A stretch of DNA of 64,000 nucleotides, from contig CAWFLX010000044.1 of NCBI GenBank assembly GCA_963816775.1, forward strand, positions 32,485 to 96,484, read 5' to 3'. Shown here piece after piece: positions 52,998 to 62,418 of this stretch; the first letter of the stretch is position 1, and each line of letters starts with the position of its first letter. The position numbers were made by a program, and so were the translations under genes. The notes under the pieces were generated by a model. That model did no database searches. It was not told where the DNA came from and saw only the letters and a list, made by a program, of their open reading frames with translations. The stretch comes from JAFAXD01 sp963816775 (GTDB taxonomy: Bacteria > Pseudomonadota > Alphaproteobacteria > Rhizobiales > Xanthobacteraceae).

Positions 52998-53456
52998 GTG
53001 AACAGCCTATTTGCCAATATCCAGGGATATTTTAAGGAGAGTTACTCGGGCCGATATCTAGCTTTGCTTCTGGGCGAGTTGTTCAAAACCGGTCCTGAAA
53101 AGTTCAGCAGGGTTTTGAATGAGCTTGGATAGAGTACCGCGGCAGGCAGGGGGATCAAGTTAAGGCCAACACGTGGTACTTCCCAGGGCGGAGGCAAAAA
53201 CGCATCGCTGACGTTGCAGTTTTGAACTCACGCGGTGATCCTCTCGTGCTTGTCGAGATTAAACAGGGCTCACGGCTCACTAGCTTCGCGGTCACCAACA
53301 CCTGCGCAATTCCCTCGATGGATGGCTGGGGCTACTGGAGGGACAACGAAATTTGAGTTTATGTTGCTAAATACCTTCGAAACCGGTGCCACCCAGTCTC
53401 GGTTCTGTCCGAAAACCAAGAATCGACAGCAGGCCAAACACCCACAAGACTCCTAA
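52998..53456 (+). pseudogene. Remnant of a PD-(D/E)XK nuclease-family gene
   Basis: The first frame encodes 44 residues (GTG start, MNSLFANIQGYFKESYSGRY... to LGELFKTGPEKFSRVLNELG) and ends at TAG 53130-53132. In another frame the homologous text continues as DQVKANTWYFPGRRQKRIADVAVL and then DPLVLVEIK: the Asp and the E-x-K triad of a PD-(D/E)XK nuclease. A third frame carries TTKFEFMLLNTFETG. At least two frame changes separate the parts, so the gene is dead. Codon use is less GC-rich than in the core genes, which fits acquired DNA. Exact subfamily unknown. Confidence 0.5.
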
Positions 53457-53601
53457 TCCCAGCTAGGACGGCCTTCTCCGGGGCATCACCGGATGCCTAT
53501 CCAACTATTTGGCGCAGCTTCTCAGAGCTTGGTGGAGCTCATACCAAGCGAAACGCAACTCATTCAATGAGCTCTGAAGAGGTCGCTGAGCCGCTTCGAC
53601 C

Positions 53602-53838
53602 TTAGCCACCGCATCCTTTAGCCAGGCGTCCGTCTTCGGTTCCGGCGGGAAATGGCTGAACACTACGCTTGCAAAGTTTTCTATTCGATCGGGCGAAGCT
53701 CTTTGTTGCCTCGCCGTCTACGTGTGCGTCGTCTGTGTAATTGCCTCGGCCGGTGATAAAGCGCAGGTCTTCGACGCGCGGGACGGAGCGTCCGATATAA
53801 CGGTGTTCTAATCGGCGCGTGGTGGTCGTATCTGACAC
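53602..53838 (-). pseudogene. Fragment: N-terminus of a CoxL/XdhA-type molybdenum hydroxylase subunit
   Basis: From GTG 53838 the text reads VSDTTTTRRLEHRYIGRSVP and continues RVEDLRFITGRGNYTDDAHVDGE, closely matching the N-terminus of xanthine dehydrogenase/CO dehydrogenase large subunits (about 780 residues normally). After roughly 37 residues homology stops and the frame runs into unrelated sequence. Only this stub remains. It lies just downstream of the ABC transporter operon on the same strand and may mark where a neighbouring catabolic gene was deleted. Confidence 0.6.
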
Positions 53839-53910
53839 CGAAGAGTTCTCAGACCTCGATATTGATTTTGTTGACGAGGCCGTCGGGCGGAATACCAAAT
53901 AAAACAGAAA

Positions 53911-54903
53911 CTATATTTCCAGAATTAGCAGATGACAGGCCGCTGCGTGCTCATTGGAAAGCGTAGTGTACGTTGGCTCTGACGCGGAGCACACGGGCAT
54001 CACGTGCGGGCAGCGCGTGTGAAACTTGCAGCCGGACGGTGGATGCGCCGCTGATGGAATTTCCCCGGTGAGTACGATGCGCTCGCGGCTTCGGGCCTTG
54101 CGTGGATTGGGAATTGGAGTGGCCGACAGCAGCGCTTGAGTATAAGGATGGCGCGGCGCGGAGAAAATCTGATCGACGGGGCCGTACTCTACGACGTGAC
54201 CAAGGTACATGACGGCCAAGTCGTGCGCGATACTACGCACGACCGCGAGATCATGCGTAATAAAGAAGAACGAGATGCCGTCCTCCTCCTGCAACGTTTT
54301 CATCAGCTGCAGGATCTGCGCGCGGATCGAAGCATCGAGCGCGGACACGGGCTCATCTGCAACGATTAGCTTAGGCCGCAGCGAGATCGCGCGTGCGACA
54401 GCGATGCGCTGCAGCTGGCCGCCGCTGAACTGTAGCGGCTGACGGTCGAGGTACCGGTGCGCCGGGGTCAGGCCCACGCGTTCGATCACGGCGCTGACGT
54501 CCGACCTCGCGGTCGCTCGGGTTGTGAGACCATGCAGCAGCAGCGGGTCGCGCAATGTCTGAAAGATCGTCCGGCGCGGGTTGAGCGAGGAGCGTGGGTC
54601 CTGGAAGATTACCTGCATGTCTCGGCGTAACCGGCGATCGCGCGGATCGATCGCCAGCAGGTCGCGGCCGTCGAAAACTAGTTCGCCCGCCGTCGGCTCG
54701 ATCAGTCGCAGGATCAGCCGCCCTGTCGTGGACTTGCCCGAGCCGCTTTCTCCGACAACGGCCAGCGTTCGGCCGGGCCGAATGTCGATCGACACGTGCT
54801 CGACCGCGCGAACCGTTTCGGCTGTGCGCGTGAATAGCCGTTTCGACGTGTGGAAGTGCTTGGTGAGGCCGCGCGCGCGCAGCAGAACATCGCCTGAGAT
54901 CAT
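53911..54903 (-). CDS. Peptide-type ABC transporter ATPase (OppF/DppF)
   Basis: A 330-residue cytoplasmic ATPase. Walker A VVGESGSGKSTTG, Q-loop VIFQDPRSSLNPRRT, signature FSGGQLQRI (Leu replaced by Phe, common in this branch), Walker B KLIVADEPVSALD, H-loop FFITHDLAVV, and the C-terminal oligopeptide extension with cysteines in GCKFHTRCPHVMPVC. The ATG at 54903 overlaps the stop of the next ATPase gene (ATGA). Intact. It is the last gene of an operon starting with the solute-binding protein at 62290; substrate is inferred below from the enzymes. Confidence 0.92.
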   Translation of the reverse strand: MISGDVLLRARGLTKHFHTSKRLFTRTAETVRAVEHVSIDIRPGRTLAVVGESGSGKSTTGRLILRLIEPTAGELVFDGRDLLAIDPRDRRLRRDMQVIFQDPRSSLNPRRTIFQTLRDPLLLHGLTTRATARSDVSAVIERVGLTPAHRYLDRQPLQFSGGQLQRIAVARAISLRPKLIVADEPVSALDASIRAQILQLMKTLQEEDGISFFFITHDLAVVRSIAHDLAVMYLGHVVEYGPVDQIFSAPRHPYTQALLSATPIPNPRKARSRERIVLTGEIPSAAHPPSGCKFHTRCPHVMPVCSASEPTYTTLSNEHAAACHLLILEI

Positions 54904-55904
54904 GCGACGCCTCCTGCGGCGGTGGCCGGGTTCGCGTGAAGCCAGCAACGGACCCCAGCGTTGCCTGACAGCTGCAGGTTCGGCGGATCGTTGGCACACG
55001 CCGCGAAGGCGCGCGTGCAGCGCGCGCGGAAGCGGCAGCCTGGCATGGGATCGACCAGATCCGGCACCGTTCCGGGAATGCTGCGCAATGCCCGTACCTC
55101 GTCGATGCTCAGCGTGCTGTCAAGGAGCGCGCTCGTGTAGGGGTGACGCGGCGCGTCGAACAGCTGCAGGCACTCCGCCTGCTCGACCGTCTGCCCCGCA
55201 TACATGACATAAACGCGGTCGCACAGTTCGGCGACGACGCCCATGTCATGCGTGATGAGCAGCAACGCCATGCCCAGCTCGTCGGAGAGCCGCCGCAGCA
55301 GCTCGACGATCTGCGCCTGCAGCGTCACATCAAGCGCGGTTGTCGGTTCGTCGGCGATGAGGAGCTTGGGCCGGCACGCAAGCGCGATCGCGATCAAGAC
55401 CCGCTGACGCATGCCGCCGCTGAGCTCGTGCGGGAAGCGGCGCTGAAACGTGGCGCCCGGCGGCAAGCCGACGCGCTCGAGTGCCTCGGCCACGCGCGCG
55501 GCAACATCGGCGCCCGGCTGGTGCAGTACGACGGCTTCGCAGATCTGCGCGCCAATGCGCATGCGTGGATTGAGATAGCTGAGCGGGTCCTGAAAGATCA
55601 TGGCGATCTCGGCGCCGCGCACCTTTTCCATTTCGTCTTCCAGCAGAAGAGTGAGATCGCGTCCTTCGAACAGGATCTGGCCGTCGACGATCCGCGCGGC
55701 CCGTTCCGGCAGCAGGCGCAGGATGGAACGGGCGGTCATGCTCTTGCCACAGCCGGACTCGCCCACCAGCCCGATCTTTTCGCCGGCATTGATAGTGAGA
55801 TCGACACCGTCGACCGCGTGCACGGTGCCGCGCGCGGAGCCGACCCACGTCTTGAGGCCGGCAATCCGCAGCAGGGGCGTTTGCGAGCCGGCGCTCGGCG
55901 TCAT
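54900..55904 (-). CDS. Peptide-type ABC transporter ATPase (OppD/DppD)
   Basis: A 334-residue ATPase: Walker A LVGESGCGKSMTARSILRLL, Q-loop MIFQDPLSYLNPRMR, signature LSGGMRQRVLIAIALA, Walker B KLLIADEPTTALDVTLQAQI, H-loop LLITHDMGVV, C-terminal GCRFRARCTRAFAACANDPP. From the ATG at 55904, which overlaps the oppC stop. Intact and paired with the OppF-type ATPase. Confidence 0.92.
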   Translation of the reverse strand: MTPSAGSQTPLLRIAGLKTWVGSARGTVHAVDGVDLTINAGEKIGLVGESGCGKSMTARSILRLLPERAARIVDGQILFEGRDLTLLLEDEMEKVRGAEIAMIFQDPLSYLNPRMRIGAQICEAVVLHQPGADVAARVAEALERVGLPPGATFQRRFPHELSGGMRQRVLIAIALACRPKLLIADEPTTALDVTLQAQIVELLRRLSDELGMALLLITHDMGVVAELCDRVYVMYAGQTVEQAECLQLFDAPRHPYTSALLDSTLSIDEVRALRSIPGTVPDLVDPMPGCRFRARCTRAFAACANDPPNLQLSGNAGVRCWLHANPATAAGGVA

Positions 55905-56779
55905 CGTTCCCTCGCGCGCGGATTGAGCATGTCGTTGACGCCGTCGCCGACGAGATTGAAGGCGAGCACGGTCACGAAGATGGCAAGCCCGGGAAACAGC
56001 GACATCCACCATGCCGTCCGCAGAAACGGCTGTGCGCGGTTGAGCATCTCGCCCCAGCTTGGCATGTCGGGGTTGCTCAACCCGAAAAAGCTCAAGCCGG
56101 ATTCGAGCAGGATGGCCTCGCTGATATCGAGCGTGCCCTGCACGATCGCCGGCGCCAGCGCGTTCGGGAGAATTTCTCGCACGATGATGTGCCAGTGTCC
56201 GAAGCCGATCGCGCGCGCGGCCTCGACCATCTCGCGTTCTCTCAATGACAGGAACTGCGCGCGGATGATGCGCGCGACCGCAGGCCAGCTTAATCCGCCG
56301 ATGACCAGGATGGTCTTTTCCAGTCCGCCGCCGAGCAGGGCGACGATGAGGATCGCCAGGAAAAAGCGGGGAATGATCTGGAAGAACTCGGACATTCGCA
56401 TCAGCAGGCTGTCGACGATTCCGCCGTAGTACCCGGCGAGGGCGCCGACGATGATCCCGATGGTGAGCGACGTGAGGCCGGCGAGAATGCCGACGGCGAG
56501 CGATATGCGCGCGCCGTACAAGACACCGCTGAACATGTCCTTGCCGACGTTGTCGGTGCCCATGAGGTGCGACCAGGACGGCGCCGCTAGGCGATCACGG
56601 CTGATTGCCAGCGGGTCATGGGTCGCAAGCTGCGACGCGAACACCGCCGCCAGCGCGATGAGCATGATGACTGCGAGCGCCAGCAGCGCGGCGCGGTTGG
56701 CGCTGAACCGCAGCCAGTTCTGTACCACTGCCGCTGGCGCAGCTCGCTCGGTAGGCGCGGACGTGGGAACGATCGTCAT
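55901..56779 (-). CDS. Peptide-type ABC transporter permease (OppC/DppC)
   Basis: A 292-residue inner-membrane permease with the N-terminal OppC segment (FSANRAALLALAVIMLIALA), then HLMGTDNVGKDMFSGVLYGARISLAVG typical of DppC, and the EAA loop VEAARAIGFGHWHIIVREILP that contacts the ATPases. About six membrane helices. Intact. The operon partner oppB, 4 nt upstream, is broken. Confidence 0.92.
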   Translation of the reverse strand: MTIVPTSAPTERAAPAAVVQNWLRFSANRAALLALAVIMLIALAAVFASQLATHDPLAISRDRLAAPSWSHLMGTDNVGKDMFSGVLYGARISLAVGILAGLTSLTIGIIVGALAGYYGGIVDSLLMRMSEFFQIIPRFFLAILIVALLGGGLEKTILVIGGLSWPAVARIIRAQFLSLREREMVEAARAIGFGHWHIIVREILPNALAPAIVQGTLDISEAILLESGLSFFGLSNPDMPSWGEMLNRAQPFLRTAWWMSLFPGLAIFVTVLAFNLVGDGVNDMLNPRARER

Positions 56780-56783
56780 GGCC

Positions 56784-57759
56784 TCAGGCCCGCTGATAAC
56801 GGATGCGCGGGTCGAGCCACCCGTAGGCTAGGTCGGTCAGCAGATTGGCGAACACGGCAGCGCCTGCGCTGACCAAGAAGATGCCGAGGATGACCGGCGT
56901 GTCGCGCGCCAGCATCGCGTCGAACAGCAGGCGGCCGAGGCCCGGCCAGCGTGAAAACCGTCTCGACCAGTGCCGACCCCGCCAGCACGTAGCCGAAATT
57001 GTAGCCGACCGACGTGACAACCGGCAGCAAGGCGTTGGGCAGCGCATGGACGTATAGGACACGGCTTGCAGGCACGCCCTTGGCGCGCGCTGTCGATGAT
57101 GTAGTCGCTTCCCATCGCGTCGATCATCGCTGGCGCGCGTCAGCCGCGCCGTCGACACGAGGTAACGTAGGCTCAGCGCCAACGCAGGGAGAATGAGGTG
57201 GCTCGCGAGGTCGGCTACATATGACAGCCCGTGAAAGTTTTCGCGCGCAGACGTCATTCCCTGCGCTGGGAGCCACCCAAGCTGAACCGCGAACAGGAGA
57301 ATCAGAATCTGCCCGCAGCCAGAACACCGGAATCGAGAAGCCGAGCAGCGAAGCTGTGGTCACCAGATTGTCGCGCCAGGAACGCGGCTTACGCGCGGCG
57401 CTGACGCCGAGCGTAATGCCAATTAGGGTTGCGAATACTAGCGCCGTCACAGTCAGGATTAGCGTATTGGCAAGGCGTTCGACCAGCAGATCAACCACCG
57501 GCCGCCGGTTGGCGAACGAGTACCCAAGATCGCCGCGCAGCACCTGCATGAGGTAGCTCACGAGCTGTTTCCACAGCGGCTGGTCGAGGCCGAACTGTTC
57601 GCGAATGTGCTGCACGTATTCCGGCGGCGCGGGGAAGTCGCCGACCAGCGCCTGCACCGGATCACCCGGCGCAAGATGGATGATCAGAAAATTGACCACG
57701 ATGACGGCAAGGAGGAGCGGAGCCGCCTCAAAGAGCCGTCGCAGAATGAAGCGCGTCAT
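56784..57759 (-). pseudogene. Peptide-type ABC transporter permease (OppB/DppB), four frameshifts
   Basis: The reading starts normally (MTRFILRRLFEAAPLLLAVI, HLAPGDPVQALVGDFPAPPE, FANRRPVVDLLVERLANTL). Homology then jumps frame near 57311-57318 (into GQILILLFAVQLGWLPAQG), near 57128 (into MIDAMGSDYIIDSA), near 57081-57090 (into VPASRVLYVHALPNALLPVV) and near 56949 (into WPGLGRLLFDAMLARDTPV), ending FANLLTDLAYGWLDPRIRYQ. Removing one base at each point gives 323 residues, the normal length. With four shifts the product cannot be functional unless the sequence is wrong. Confidence 0.85.
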
Positions 57760-59133
57760 GACGCCGATCGACCTTGCCGCCGACCTTGAGCAGATCGATC
57801 AGAGGCTTGATGGAGGAGAGTCGTTCAAGACCGAAAACCATGGCATCGATCGCAGCGGCTCGGTCCCGATCGATGTGCAGGGTTGCAAGCGCAAAGAACT
57901 TCTGCCGCAGCTCTTCGTCGGTCATGGGGTTGGCGTGTTCGCCCTTGGCCTTCTCCACGGTTGTCGACAGGGTGCGGCCATCCGCGAGATGGAGCTCTAC
58001 CAGCGGCTCGCTGCCCGTGGTCCGCCGCGGCTCGGCAACGACGGAGATGTTGCGGGCGACCGCGGCAAGTTGCGGGTCGTCGAGATGGGGCGGCTGGTAG
58101 TGTTCGAGATCGGCGCGGCCGTGGCGCAACAGAACCGCCAGGCTGTAGGGCAGGCTCATCTGGGCATCGAGCACGTTCGCCACGTCCTGCTTGCCGAGCT
58201 GACGCGCGGTGTGCTCCGAAGCGCGGACAACGATCCGATCGACGCTCGACAGATTAAATCCAGCTCGCTGCGGAGCTGCAGCACAGCATCGAGCGAGGAA
58301 TGACATCCGCGGCAGCAGGCATAGGGCTTGAACCCGCTGTTGAAGATCAGATTGGGCTTGTCGAAGCCGCCCAGTAAAGCATCCGGATCGGCGTTCGCGC
58401 CAGCGTAGAGCGACACAAAGCTCCCCCAACCCGGCTCGAACAGATGTTCCGGACCGGTGACGCCCTGCTGTGCCAGCAACGCCGCGACGAGCCCGCCTTC
58501 GGCGGCCTTGCCCGCATGCACACGCTTGCTCATGGCGCCATCGATGATGAACGACCAGATGCCGCCAGTATAGGTGCCCGCAAGACCGATGGCGTGCGAT
58601 GTCTGCCCGCTGCTCAGTTTGAGCGCCTTGGCTGCTGCTGCAGCCGCGCCGAACACGCCGCAGGTTCCCGTGCCGTGCCAGCCGACCGCATTATGCGCGG
58701 CGTATCCGCCGGCGAAATTGATGACGCGCGCCGCGGCTTCGTAGCCCGCCACGATGGCAACGAGGAATTCCGGCCCGGAAACGTCATGCAACTCGGCGGC
58801 TGCGAACGCCGCCGGCATCACTACGGCGCCGGAATGGCCGCAGCCGCCGAAATCGTCGACCTCGCGGGCATGCACCGCGGTGCCGTTGACGAGCGCTGCG
58901 TGCGCGGCGTTAAGCTTCAGCGTCGTGCCCCAGACGGACACCGGTCCCTGTCCGCCTACAGCGAGCGCTGCACGGAGCACGGCATCGACCTCGACCGTGT
59001 CGCACCCGGCAAGCGCCGCGCCGAGCGCATCGAGCAGTGCGCGCTTGGCGCCGTGCATCACGTCAGCTGGAACGCTCGCGACGTTCAACCCATGCAGTCC
59101 GGCGGCAAGTTGCTGGCAGAGCGTTTCTGGCAT
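57728..59133 (-). pseudogene. MmgE/PrpD-family protein, one frameshift
   Basis: The first 290 residues follow the family: ALLDALGAALAGCDTVEVDA, LVNGTAVHAREVDDFGGCGHSG, GTGTCGVFGAAAAAAKALKL, GYACCRGCHS-like PYACCRGCHSSLDAV. Near 58253-58258 homology moves to another frame (SSVDRIVVRASEHTARQLGK to the end). Restoring one base gives about 468 residues, the usual length. The family includes 2-methylcitrate dehydratase, cis-aconitate decarboxylase and iminodisuccinate epimerase; the last is the relevant relative given the neighbouring lyase. It overlaps the oppB start by 32 nt. Confidence 0.8.
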
Positions 59134-59141
59134 CGGCTTCG

Positions 59142-60647
59142 TCAGGCGATCAGCTGGTCGACCGCCTGCTCGAGGCGGTCGAGGCCGGCGTGAACCTGCT
59201 TGCGCGCGGCGACGTTCTTCTCGCGGTCGGCCTCGAGCTTGGCATCATACTCCGGCAGGCGGCGCTTGACTTCGTCGGGCGCTGGGCCGCCGAACAATGT
59301 CCGGCGATTAACCGCCGCGACCGGATCGAGCGATACGCGAAGCGACTCGGCGCTGAGGCCCGCGGGCTTGCCCATGTACTCGATCGCGGCTTCGTCGAGC
59401 AGCTTTGTCGTCACATCCATCGGCTTGATTTTGCGCTCCTCACAAAAGCGTACCAGGATGCCCAAGATCTGATGCGCGGTGCGCCAGTTCATGTCGAGAT
59501 CGCGCACCAGCGCGGCCGCGACCTCTGTGGCTTGGCACCAGAACTCGCCGGCCCGCTGACGCATGAGATCCTTCTCGAGCTTAAGCACGGGCATGAACTC
59601 GTTCATCCATCCGATGTCGCGGTTGAGCGCCTCGAAGCTTTCAAGGATGGCTTTGTCAGTGTACTCGCGATCAAGGATCGGCACCGAGCTTGGGTCCTTC
59701 TCGACGATGAACGCCGTCATCAGCCCGCCTACGGTCTTGGCCGCCGCGCCCTTGATGTACTGCGGCGCGTAGGCATTTTTCTTCTGCATCATAATGCTAC
59801 TGGTGCCGCAGAAGCGGTCCGGGAAGTCGACCATCCCGAATTCCGACGTGTTGTAGAGCATCAGGTCGTCGCACCAGCGCGCGAGGTTCATGTGCAGGAT
59901 GCCGAGTACCGAGAGCATCTCGAACAGGTTGTCGTGGCACAGAATGGCGTCGTAGGTGTTCTTCTCCACGCTGGCAAAGCCTAGCAAGTCCCCGACGCGC
60001 TGGCGGTTCAGCGGAAAGTCGGAGCCGGTAAGGATCGCCGCCCCCGCGGGACTACGGTTGGCATGGGAAAAGGTCAGGAACAGGCGTTCGGTGTCGCGCT
60101 CGAGCACCGACACCCATGAAAGGATCATGTGGCCCCAGGTCGTTGGCTGGGCGTGCTGGGCGTGGGTGTAGCCCGGCATAATGGTGTCGAGGTTGGCGGC
60201 CGCGGTCTTGATCAGCGTCTCGCGGAAGTTCACGACCGTGTCGATGAGATCGAGCAGCTGGTCGCGGAAGAAGATCCGCTTGCCCACTTCGCCCAGATCG
60301 CCGGAGCTGCGCCCGAGGTGGATACGGCCTCCCACCTCCTCAGTCAGCTTGCGGATGAGATACGGCTCGCCCGAATGCATGCCGCCGCCGCCGCGCAGCC
60401 GCGCCTTCTCCACGCCCTCGGCTTCCATCTCGCGCAAGGCGCGCAGCATCGCGACGCCGTCCACACGCGGGATAAGCTTCTCCTCGATGAGCATGACGAG
60501 GTGAGCCTTGTCGAACGCGTGAAACGCGTAAAGCTTGGGCTGCACCAGCTCGCTGCGATGCGAGTTGAGGCTTTCCGCCAGCGGCTCCATCATGCGGATG
60601 CCGGGTTCGCGGAAGCCGCGGTATTTGGCGTGGTCCTGCTTTCGCAT
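59142..60647 (-). CDS. ArgH-superfamily C-N lyase, not argininosuccinate-specific
   Basis: A 501-residue intact enzyme of the fumarase/aspartase superfamily. The second conserved region is YTHAQHAQPTTW (160-171) and the flexible signature loop is GTSSIMMQKKN (281-291), with Met where most members have Pro (GSSxMPxKxN). In argininosuccinate lyase the first region reads GRSRNDQ; here it is GRSSGD (112-117), so the Arg and Asn that bind the substrate are changed. It should therefore cleave a different C-N bond, releasing fumarate. Iminodisuccinate lyase and EDDS lyase are related enzymes of about 500 residues. Intact while its neighbours prpD and the transporter genes are broken. Confidence 0.8.
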   Translation of the reverse strand: MRKQDHAKYRGFREPGIRMMEPLAESLNSHRSELVQPKLYAFHAFDKAHLVMLIEEKLIPRVDGVAMLRALREMEAEGVEKARLRGGGGMHSGEPYLIRKLTEEVGGRIHLGRSSGDLGEVGKRIFFRDQLLDLIDTVVNFRETLIKTAAANLDTIMPGYTHAQHAQPTTWGHMILSWVSVLERDTERLFLTFSHANRSPAGAAILTGSDFPLNRQRVGDLLGFASVEKNTYDAILCHDNLFEMLSVLGILHMNLARWCDDLMLYNTSEFGMVDFPDRFCGTSSIMMQKKNAYAPQYIKGAAAKTVGGLMTAFIVEKDPSSVPILDREYTDKAILESFEALNRDIGWMNEFMPVLKLEKDLMRQRAGEFWCQATEVAAALVRDLDMNWRTAHQILGILVRFCEERKIKPMDVTTKLLDEAAIEYMGKPAGLSAESLRVSLDPVAAVNRRTLFGGPAPDEVKRRLPEYDAKLEADREKNVAARKQVHAGLDRLEQAVDQLIA

Positions 60648-60661
60648 GCCGGATCGATTCC

Positions 60662-62290
60662 TCAGCTCTTACGGAAAATGTTTGCATACCGGAGATTGAT
60701 ATCGCCGGGCGCTTCAAAGAATTTAGCGAGGTTGCCGAAACCCTCGCGCATCGCGTCAGCATAGCCCGAATCGAGTAGAACCGCCGTCGGTAGATCGTTC
60801 GCCACGATCGTCTGCGCTTGCCGATAGAACTTGGCTCGATCGTCCTTGGCGATTGCAGTCGAGCCCTGCTTCAACAGTGCATCAAGCTGCGGATTGCAAT
60901 ATTGCGCGGCATTGGTGAACGCCGCCGGCCGGATATCGTCGCAGCGATAAGCGCGATCGACGCCGATGCCGGGTCACCGATCGTCGCGTACCAGACAATG
61001 GTCGTATCGTAGTCCTTCTTATTGTAGACGAGATCGATCCAGACATTGCGCTCGCGCGCTTCCAGCACGGCCTTGACGCCAAGCTTCTGCCAGTTGCTGC
61101 GCACGATCTCGGCGATATCGGTAAACCCAGCCTGGCCAGGATCGTAGGTGAAGCGGATTGTGAACCGAGTGCCGTCGGCGCCTTTCGCAAGTCCGGCATC
61201 ATCGAGCTCCTTGTTCGCGCGTGCGGCATCGAACGCATACATTTTCATGTAGTTGACGTCGGGATTGTTCGCCCAGCCTAGCCCGGGTGGAATCGAGCTG
61301 GTGCCGGTCGCGCCTTCGTCGGCATAGGCGCTCGACAGCATCATCTGACGGTCGAGTCCGCGGAACAGAGCCTTGCGCACGCGCACGTCGTCGAACGGCT
61401 GTTTCTTGTTGTTGAAGAACAGCAGCAGCACGCGCGGTTGCCCGCGGCCGCTCTTGACGATGATGCCCTTGGACTGTTTCAGCCGCACGGCGTCGTTGAT
61501 CGACATGTCGTAGCTCGGAATATAGTCGATATCGCCGGCTTCGAGCGCGAGCGTGCGCGTGTTGCTGTCCGGAATGATGCGGAAGATGATCTTTTCGAGA
61601 TAGGGCTTGCCCTGATCCCAGTAGTCGGGATTGCGCACGAAGCTAATGCTCTGCCCGGTCTGCCACGACTCGAACTTGAATGGGCCGGTGCCGATCGGCT
61701 TGAGGTTCGCCGGGTTCTTAAGCGGATCGATGCCTTCGTAGATGTGTTTCGGCTGGATGCCGACATTGTCGGCGGTGAGCAGATCGAGAAACGGTCCGAA
61801 CGGCTCCTTTAGCGTGATTTTCACGGTAAAGTCGTCGGGCGTCTCAATGGAGGCGACGTTCTTGAAGATGGCCGCCGCGCGCGAATGCAACGGAGTCAGC
61901 TTCTCCATGCTGAACTTGACGTCCGCCGCCGTGAACGGCTGGCCATCATGCCACTTGACGCCTCGACGCAGGTTGAAGGTGATTTCCCTACCGTCGGCGG
62001 AGACGTGCCATGCAGTCGCCAGCGCAGGCTGCAGCTCATATTTGGAATTGACCGTGATTAGGCCCTCGGTGACGGTCTGCGAGGGCAGGGCGATGATCAC
62101 GCTCGACGAAATCGACAGATTGAGATGATCGGGATTGGCCCCCAACGCCATGACGAACGTCCCGCCACGTTTGGGCTGTTCGGCGGCTGCTTGCGCGAGC
62201 GCGTCGTCGGGCCAGAGTAAGGTTGCCGGCAAGGCCAGTCGCAACAACCGCTACGCTGCATATAAAACGGCGGCGATCACAATAGGACAT
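60662..62290 (-). pseudogene. Peptide-type ABC solute-binding protein (family 5), two frameshifts
   Basis: The best start is ATG 62290 (GGAG 6 nt upstream), giving MSYCDRRRFICSVAVVATGL, a Tat-like signal with RRRF. Near 62212-62217 the frame shifts to PDDALAQAAAEQPKRGGTFV, after which a long intact part follows (LITVNSKYELQPALATAWHV, VKWHDGQPFTAADVKFSMEK, PIGTGPFKFESWQTGQSIS). Near 60959-60967 it shifts again to VDRAYRCDDIRPAAFTNAAQ and ends NLRYANIFRKS. Correcting both gives 542 residues, normal for OppA/DppA. First gene of the operon. Confidence 0.85.
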
Positions 62291-62418
62291 TACCATCTCC
62301 ACATTCCCATCGGAGAACTACCCCGCCCTTACTTTGACCGACGCGGTTTTGGCTTTTCAAGCAGGTTTTGTTGGCAACCAATCCAAAAAAGGCCAACTGA
62401 GATAAGCCCCTCTGTACC

